Source: Synaphobranchus kaupii (taxonomy: Eukaryota; Chordata; Actinopteri; Anguilliformes; Synaphobranchidae). From it: a stretch of DNA of 64,000 bases. The translations under genes and the position numbers were made by a program. Where the stretch lies: the NCBI GenBank assembly GCA_029718625.1, contig CM056387.1, forward strand, positions 34,696,888 to 34,760,887. The letters are read 5' to 3'. This document shows, piece by piece, positions 61,474 to 64,000 of the stretch. The notes beneath the pieces were generated by a model that did no database searches, had not been told where the DNA came from, and saw nothing but the letters and a program-made list of their open reading frames with translations. Position 1 is the stretch's first letter; each line of letters begins with the position of its first letter.

Positions 61474-63875
61474 GAGAGAGAGAGAGGAGAGGGAGAGAGA
61501 GAGGGGGAGAGAGAGAGAGAGGGAGAGGGGGAGAGAGAGGGAGGGAGAGGGGGAGAGGAGAGGAGGGAGAGGGGGGGAGAGAGAGAGGGAGGAAGAGAGA
61601 GAGAGAGGGAGGGAGAGGGGGAGAGAGAGGGAGGGAGAGGGGGAGAGAGAGCAGGGGAGACAGACACACAATTAGCATCTGGTGAGGAAAGCTCCAGACA
61701 CGATAATTGAATTATGTAATTGTGATGAGTCAGTAGGGACCAGCGGCGTCTAAATGAGCATCGGCTTCCCTTTAACTGAAAGATGGCAACCAGATGAAGT
61801 GCTATTCTATCATTGAATTAAGCTACTGCACTCAGAACACTTATAAACTGACAAAAGCTTCTATTATATTGTGTTGTATATTATATTAATATATAAATAA
61901 ATGTACATTTACACCCACGTCCTACACGCAGAGAGGGGTAACGGCATTTGGGCAGCAGGGACGTGCGTATCAGTCAGTTACGACACCAAAGCGAAGCAAA
62001 ATGCGGAGAGAGGAATCTCCAGAGAAGGGAAGGTGACCAGTGTTTGAGAAGGGGAATTGTGACGAAAGCACGCAACGCTGTCTCAGGCTGATGATGCAAC
62101 GGCGCTGAGGACAGCTGATAGGTCAGTGAGGGGAGGAGGCGGTACCTTGAGAAACCTGCACGCGACTCATGATCTGGTTTGGCACATTGGGCATAGGCAC
62201 AGGTCCATCTGAGTAACAGGAGAAGGTGGGGGGGGCAGAGAGGGGTAACGGGGGGGAGGGGGGGGATTAGAATCAGTCCTGGGACTACAGCTGGGCAATA
62301 TGGACTCAATATCCAATATAAAATACACGAGAACTAAACAGAAATAAAGCCAAAAAAATAAGGATCAGTCAAAATGCAGTGACAATCAAATCAACTTCAC
62401 TATTTTTTTATTATGAACACTGAACGGTGTGAAATACTGAATAACATTCAAAAACTGGATAGTAAACGTTACAAATTCTAATGTGCAACCTGTTAGTGCT
62501 ATGCTAGTATACAAAATACTCAAGCAAAAAATAAATTAATTAATATTTTAAAAATCCAAGCTTCTTGGTTTGGAAGTACATAGGCTGACCAGACATCTTT
62601 CTGTACATTCTTTCTTTTTGGGACAAAAAATATCTGTGCAGGTTCTGTTCCTAAAAATGTACGTTTAAGTTTTGCTCGTTCCATAGACCGTATATAAACA
62701 AATAAATAGAGCATTATGTTCATAACGCCCGCCTGCCTGTCCCCTTTTTTAAATCCAGTATATGGTCATCCGAATGAAAATATATATTTCCAGATAGGGC
62801 TGGGCTATAAACCATATTGATGATTAATGAATGTGTTTTTTTTTTTTTTTTCAACGTAGGAACGTAGTTCCGATCGAGTAATTTGATTGGACAAGAGGCA
62901 TTCCGTGAGTGCTAATATACAATACCACAGCACTGGAACCTTTTACTGCAACGCATCACCCCGCTTTGTTGAGGAAAAAAAAAACGGAAAAAAAACAAAA
63001 CAATTTTTTAAAATGGAATCCTCAAGGATTTTTTTGGGCGGAGCCAAATAAGTGACAAAGACACTCACTGGGCGATCTCCCGGCCTGCGCGGGCACCAGG
63101 GCGTGGGGCTGGGGGAGTCCAGGCTGCTGCGCTCCGGCGGGGGCCATGGGGGGCTGCTTATGGAGCCGCGACCGCCCTCTTCTCCTCCAGCTCCTTCTGG
63201 ATTTTGTAGATCTTCTCGGCCAGGAAGTGGTAGTACTCGTCCTGCGGGAGGGAGGGCCAGAGGGTCAGAGAGCGGCTCCGCCCTCGGGTGTGGGATGGGG
63301 TAGGGTTGGGGGCGGGGCCCGATGGAAGCTTACCCTGCTGTTGGCGGACTCGTACATGTCTCCCTCCACCTTGCGGGCGTAGGCCACCAGGTTCTCCATT
63401 CGCCGGTCCTTCAGGCAGCTGGGTCTGGGGTGGGGAAGATGGCCTGTACACTGCAGGGAGGAGAGGAGAGAGGGATGGACGAAAGAGGAGAGGGAGAGAG
63501 AGAGAGAGAGATAGGGGAAGAGAGTAGAGGAGAGGGAGAGTGGCAGAGAGCAGAGGAGAAGAATGGTAGGATAGAGATTGGTGCAAAGGAAATGGATATA
63601 TATCCAAGGAGAAAGGAGGGAGAGAGATAGAATAAAGAGAAAGAGGGTAGGAGAGAGAGAGAGAGAGATGATTAATGGTCCGTGGCTCAGTCAGCCCGCC
63701 TCCTGAGTGGACAGCCGAAGGGCGTGGCTCTGCTGGGACTCACAGTTTGTGCACCAGGTGGTTGCGCAGGTCCTGAGTGACGTGCTCGTGCCAGGACTTC
63801 CTCACGCTGCCGGCGGACAGCGGGGCGGCGGTGGGCAGGTTCCCCATGGCACCGGGCCCGTCCGACATCAGCTGG
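41894..63875 (-). CDS. crebbp: CREBBP (CBP lysine acetyltransferase), 3' 24 coding exons, 5' part outside window
   Basis: Exons in transcript order: 63744-63875, 63334-63450, 63069-63241, 62146-62208, 61304-61427, 60892-61078, 59633-60001, 58873-59034, 57759-57942, 57541-57659, 55619-55858, 52692-52780, 50984-51064, 50263-50319, 49230-49307, 49057-49124, 48445-48595, 47700-47846, 47487-47600, 46960-47125, 46241-46408, 45401-45562, 44693-44974, 41894-44172 (stop TAG at 41894-41896). CBP is a nuclear coactivator that acetylates histones and transcription factors. Domains seen in order are KIX, bromodomain, RING/PHD, HAT, ZZ, TAZ2 and the NCBD/IBiD, with glutamine-rich linkers. CREBBP rather than EP300 is chosen from the C-terminus [15 protein letters not shown] and from TRAP1 lying next downstream, as in human. 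Seven apparent one-base frame breaks occur in exons 2, 3, 5, 6 (two) and 24 (two) of this list. The catalytic core exons are intact. Fish may carry two crebbp copies; which one this is cannot be said. Confidence 0.96.
45401..48595 (-). CDS. crebbp: CREBBP acetyltransferase (HAT) exons
   Basis: Six exons encode the HAT core: [94 protein letters not shown] and [17 protein letters not shown]. The CoA-site loop and the catalytic Trp-Tyr pair in LQEWYRK are conserved. The lysine-rich autoacetylation loop follows in exon 45401-45562 ([18 protein letters not shown]). No frame break occurs here. Confidence 0.97.
46690..46735 (+). mobile_element. SINE/LINE tail fragment in a CREBBP intron
   Basis: GCTACGGATAAAAGCTTCTG followed by GCAAATGACTAAA resembles the conserved tail of fish SINEs (GCTCTGGATAAGAGCGTCTG then CTAAATGAC). 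The rest of the element is not recognisable. Confidence 0.45.
47856..48030 (-). repeat. CT tract upstream of a CREBBP HAT exon acceptor
   Basis: GA repeat on the plus strand, CT on the transcript, beginning about 10 bp upstream of the acceptor of exon 47700-47846. Confidence 0.9.
48600..48660. repeat. CA microsatellite upstream of a CREBBP acceptor
   Basis: About 27 CA units with one GC interruption, adjoining the acceptor of exon 48445-48595. On the transcript it is a GT run next to CAG. Confidence 0.92.
48786..49012 (-). mobile_element. tRNA-derived SINE
   Basis: On the minus strand it starts near CCAGGTGGCGGTGTTGTGGA, carries a box B (GGTTCAAATCCCAGG) of a pol III promoter, then CTGAATTGCTTCTGTATAAA and ends with the conserved tail TGTAAGTCACTCTGGATAAG then AGCGCCTGCAAAATG. 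The order head, body, tail is complete. It lies in the intron 40 bp upstream of exon 49057-49124's donor side. The copy at 25838-26013 is the same family. Confidence 0.8.
49057..52780 (-). CDS. crebbp: CREBBP RING/PHD (CH2) exons
   Basis: Five small exons (52692-52780, 50984-51064, 50263-50319, 49230-49307, 49057-49124) encode the zinc-binding module between bromodomain and [73 protein letters not shown] and [12 protein letters not shown]. The Cys/His ligands CxxC...CxxCG...H..C are all present. Confidence 0.95.
49480..50090 (-). repeat. ~37-bp minisatellite in a CREBBP intron
   Basis: About fifteen units alternating TGCTACACGTATGTGATTC and TGCTTCATGTATGAAATAG on the plus strand, with degeneration at both ends. 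It lies between exons 49230-49307 and 50263-50319. Confidence 0.93.
50330..50715 (-). repeat. GA-rich repeat upstream of a CREBBP acceptor
   Basis: GAGA-rich sequence on the plus strand with an embedded unit of about 65 bp (GAGAGATGGAGAGAGAAACA then TAGGGAAAGAG) repeated four times. It starts about 10 bp from the acceptor of exon 50263-50319, which it supplies with an extended pyrimidine tract. Confidence 0.9.
51065..52307 (-). other. CREBBP intron, unique part
   Basis: No gene, RNA or clear repeat recognised apart from A-rich runs near 51385-51430. Confidence 0.5.
52308..52460. mobile_element. Foldback (palindromic) MITE, copy B
   Basis: The left arm starts ACTACGAAGCAGGATTAGTG and includes GCTGGATAACTGCACTGAGT. 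The right arm is its inverted counterpart, ending CAGTAATCCCGCTTCGTAAT, with arms of about 57 bp around a short loop. No coding capacity. It shares arm motifs with 29470-29570. Confidence 0.8.
52805..53722 (-). repeat. 55-bp minisatellite upstream of a CREBBP exon acceptor
   Basis: About 16 nearly identical copies of a 55-bp unit containing TCTTACTCTGTCATACAGGT, ACAGCTCACTGACAATACTG and TTATTCTGATTCAT. The array starts about 25 bp upstream (transcript sense) of the exon 52692-52780 acceptor. Copies differ by one or two bases (ACAG/ACGG), implying recent expansion or homogenisation. Confidence 0.96.
53775..54363. mobile_element. Probable MITE in CREBBP bromodomain/PHD intron
   Basis: The left end TAGGGATGGGTCAATAATCA and right end GATATCGGCACATGCCTA-like sequence are imperfect inverted repeats of the type seen in fish hAT-like MITEs. 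The interior is AT-rich with stops in all frames. Confidence 0.5.
55619..57659 (-). CDS. crebbp: CREBBP bromodomain exons
   Basis: Exons 57541-57659 and 55619-55858 encode the acetyl-lysine reader: [54 protein letters not shown] and [19 protein letters not shown], then [19 protein letters not shown]. The acetyl-lysine-anchoring Asn in LYNRK is present. The donor of the second exon is GTGGGG, weak but usable. These are the only two coding exons of the domain, 2.1 kb of which is intron with a nested transposon. Confidence 0.96.
55895..57465. repeat. GTGAGTGA-type repeat split by an insertion
   Basis: GAGTGAGTGAAT/GAGTTGGTGAGTGAGTGAGG units occur at about 55895-56110 and again at about 57324-57455. 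The intervening 1.2 kb is a TIR-bounded element. The two halves look like one original array between the two bromodomain exons. Confidence 0.8.
56111..57323. mobile_element. TIR-bounded transposon-like insertion in the CREBBP bromodomain intron
   Basis: The left end TTGACCTATCGCTAAGTCCC then GCCCCTC and the right end GGAGGAGCCTAGCGCTAGGT then CAA are inverted repeats of about 25 bp with a few mismatches. The 1.2-kb interior has many GCTAACGTTA-like motifs and no intact transposase. Interpreted as a non-autonomous DNA transposon. Confidence 0.65.
57759..60001 (-). CDS. crebbp: CREBBP proline/glutamine-rich linker exons 7-9 of the window
   Basis: Exon 59633-60001 opens with a run of glutamines (CAG repeat) and continues Pro/Ser/Thr-rich with a proline run. 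Exon 58873-59034 encodes [20 protein letters not shown]. Exon 57759-57942 encodes [20 protein letters not shown], the conserved acidic/lysine stretch holding the SUMO-type VKEE-like motifs, followed by [14 protein letters not shown]. All three are in frame. Confidence 0.93.
58372..58832. mobile_element. Palindromic MITE next to a CREBBP exon
   Basis: The ends GTAGGGCTGGGCAATATACC and GGTATATCGCCCAGCCCTAC are inverted repeats, continuing inward through ATAATTATC. A second nested inverted repeat (GAGACAGCCAATCAGCAGCA near 58541 versus TGCTGCTCATTGGCTGTCTT near 58619) occupies the centre. The right end lies about 40 bp from the donor of exon 58873-59034. Confidence 0.75.
60326..60891 (-). repeat. 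~42-bp minisatellite made of a CREBBP exon donor site
   Basis: About 13 tandem units of 36-47 bp abut the donor of exon 60892-61078. On the minus strand the exon ends GTCACTCAG and the intron starts GTGAGCAGGGGG. Each unit repeats GTCACTCAGGTGAGCAGGGG followed by a variable GGGGCGGGG/TGGAGCCGG and GGGCTGTG. The array fills about two thirds of this intron, and the real donor is its first copy. Confidence 0.95.
60892..62208 (-). CDS. crebbp: CREBBP linker exons 4-6 of the window, with three apparent surplus bases
   Basis: These encode the disordered linker after [54 protein letters not shown] and [16 protein letters not shown]. Exon 61304-61427 has TTTT (plus-strand A run 61413-61416) where TTT is needed, creating TAA. 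Exon 60892-61078 has GGGG near its start (61072-61075) where phase requires GGG, and one more surplus base within about 60946-60953. The last two are inferred from phase and from resumption of conserved sequence, so they are less certain than the first. Confidence 0.85.
61434..61662 (-). repeat. CT tract forming the polypyrimidine tract of a CREBBP acceptor
   Basis: About 230 bp of GA repeat on the plus strand (CT on the transcript) runs directly into the acceptor CTCTCAG of exon 61304-61427. Confidence 0.93.
62281..63068 (-). other. CREBBP intron with decayed repeat pieces
   Basis: Two same-direction fragments, CAGCTGGGCAATATGGACTC near 62290 and ATAGGGCTGGGCTATAAACC near 62795, resemble ends of the GGGCTGGGCRATAT MITE type seen at 58372. 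No gene is present. Confidence 0.4.
63069..63875 (-). CDS. crebbp: CREBBP KIX domain exons, with two frame breaks
   Basis: The first three exons encode the KIX domain, which binds CREB, MYB and MLL activation segments: [51 protein letters not shown] and [20 protein letters not shown]. In the second exon one C appears missing near 63412-63416, so GCC is followed by TGA instead of CTG. In the third exon one G is surplus in the run at 63175-63177, so RRSRLHKQ is lost to a frame ending in TAA. Both sides of each break are perfectly conserved in protein, and exon phases fit only after allowing for them. Confidence 0.92.
63475..63672 (-). repeat. CT-rich tract upstream of CREBBP KIX exon acceptor
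   Basis: GA-rich repeat on the plus strand, about 25 bp upstream of the acceptor of exon 63334-63450; the transcript is CT-rich across the whole short intron. Confidence 0.88.
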
Positions 63876-64000
63876 CTGCGGGCAGAACCACAACCGGGGC
63901 CCGGGTCAGAGAGCGCTCACAACATTAAACCCTCGCTCCCACAATACATCAGGGACTAGAGGCCCCATGTTCTGTTCTCATCCACAGCGCAGCGGCAGGC

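Noticed and set aside
41894..63875. CREBBP as a processed or old pseudogene
   Set aside because: All 24 introns and splice sites are retained, protein sequence between the frame breaks is fully conserved, and the catalytic exons are intact. One-base indels in homopolymers fit consensus error better.

Overview
This is animal nuclear DNA, most likely from a ray-finned fish. Genes are split by introns with GT-AG borders, there are no operons or ribosome-binding sites, and the introns hold tRNA-derived SINEs, palindromic MITE-like elements and many micro- and minisatellites of kinds common in fish genomes. The species cannot be named from the sequence.

Layout. (1) 1-4190: a 20-bp minisatellite, then the last coding exon and 3'UTR of an unrecognised plus-strand gene. 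(2) 4790-12264, plus: GDE1, a membrane glycerophosphodiester phosphodiesterase, six exons. (3) 12684-18771: intergenic DNA with a terminal-inverted-repeat transposon and a nested retroelement fragment. (4) 18772-28628, plus: MCRIP2, five exons, with intron 3 largely tandem repeat. (5) 31004-40167, minus: TRAP1, the mitochondrial HSP90, 18 exons, complete and uninterrupted. (6) 41894-63875, minus: the last 24 coding exons of CREBBP (CBP lysine acetyltransferase), from the KIX domain to the C-terminus. Its 5' part lies beyond the window end. MCRIP2 and TRAP1 converge tail to tail. CREBBP and TRAP1 run head to tail, with about 0.6 kb between a candidate CREBBP poly(A) signal and the TRAP1 start codon.

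The genes are not one pathway: lipid hydrolysis, a corepressor/stress-granule adaptor, a mitochondrial chaperone and a transcription coactivator. The CREBBP-TRAP1 order and orientation match the human arrangement on 16p13.3. MCRIP2 and GDE1 also lie on human 16p but farther away.

The most unusual feature is where the tandem repeats sit. Four arrays are built from copies of a real splice junction: the MCRIP2 exon 3 donor (about 100 copies), the MCRIP2 exon 4 acceptor, the TRAP1 exon 4 donor and the donor of the sixth CREBBP exon here. Several long CT tracts also lie directly on the polypyrimidine tracts of acceptors. The second notable feature is eight apparent one-base frame breaks, seven in CREBBP and one in GDE1, mostly in homopolymers and surrounded by perfectly conserved protein. 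Consensus sequence errors are the likeliest cause, but TRAP1 and MCRIP2 have none.
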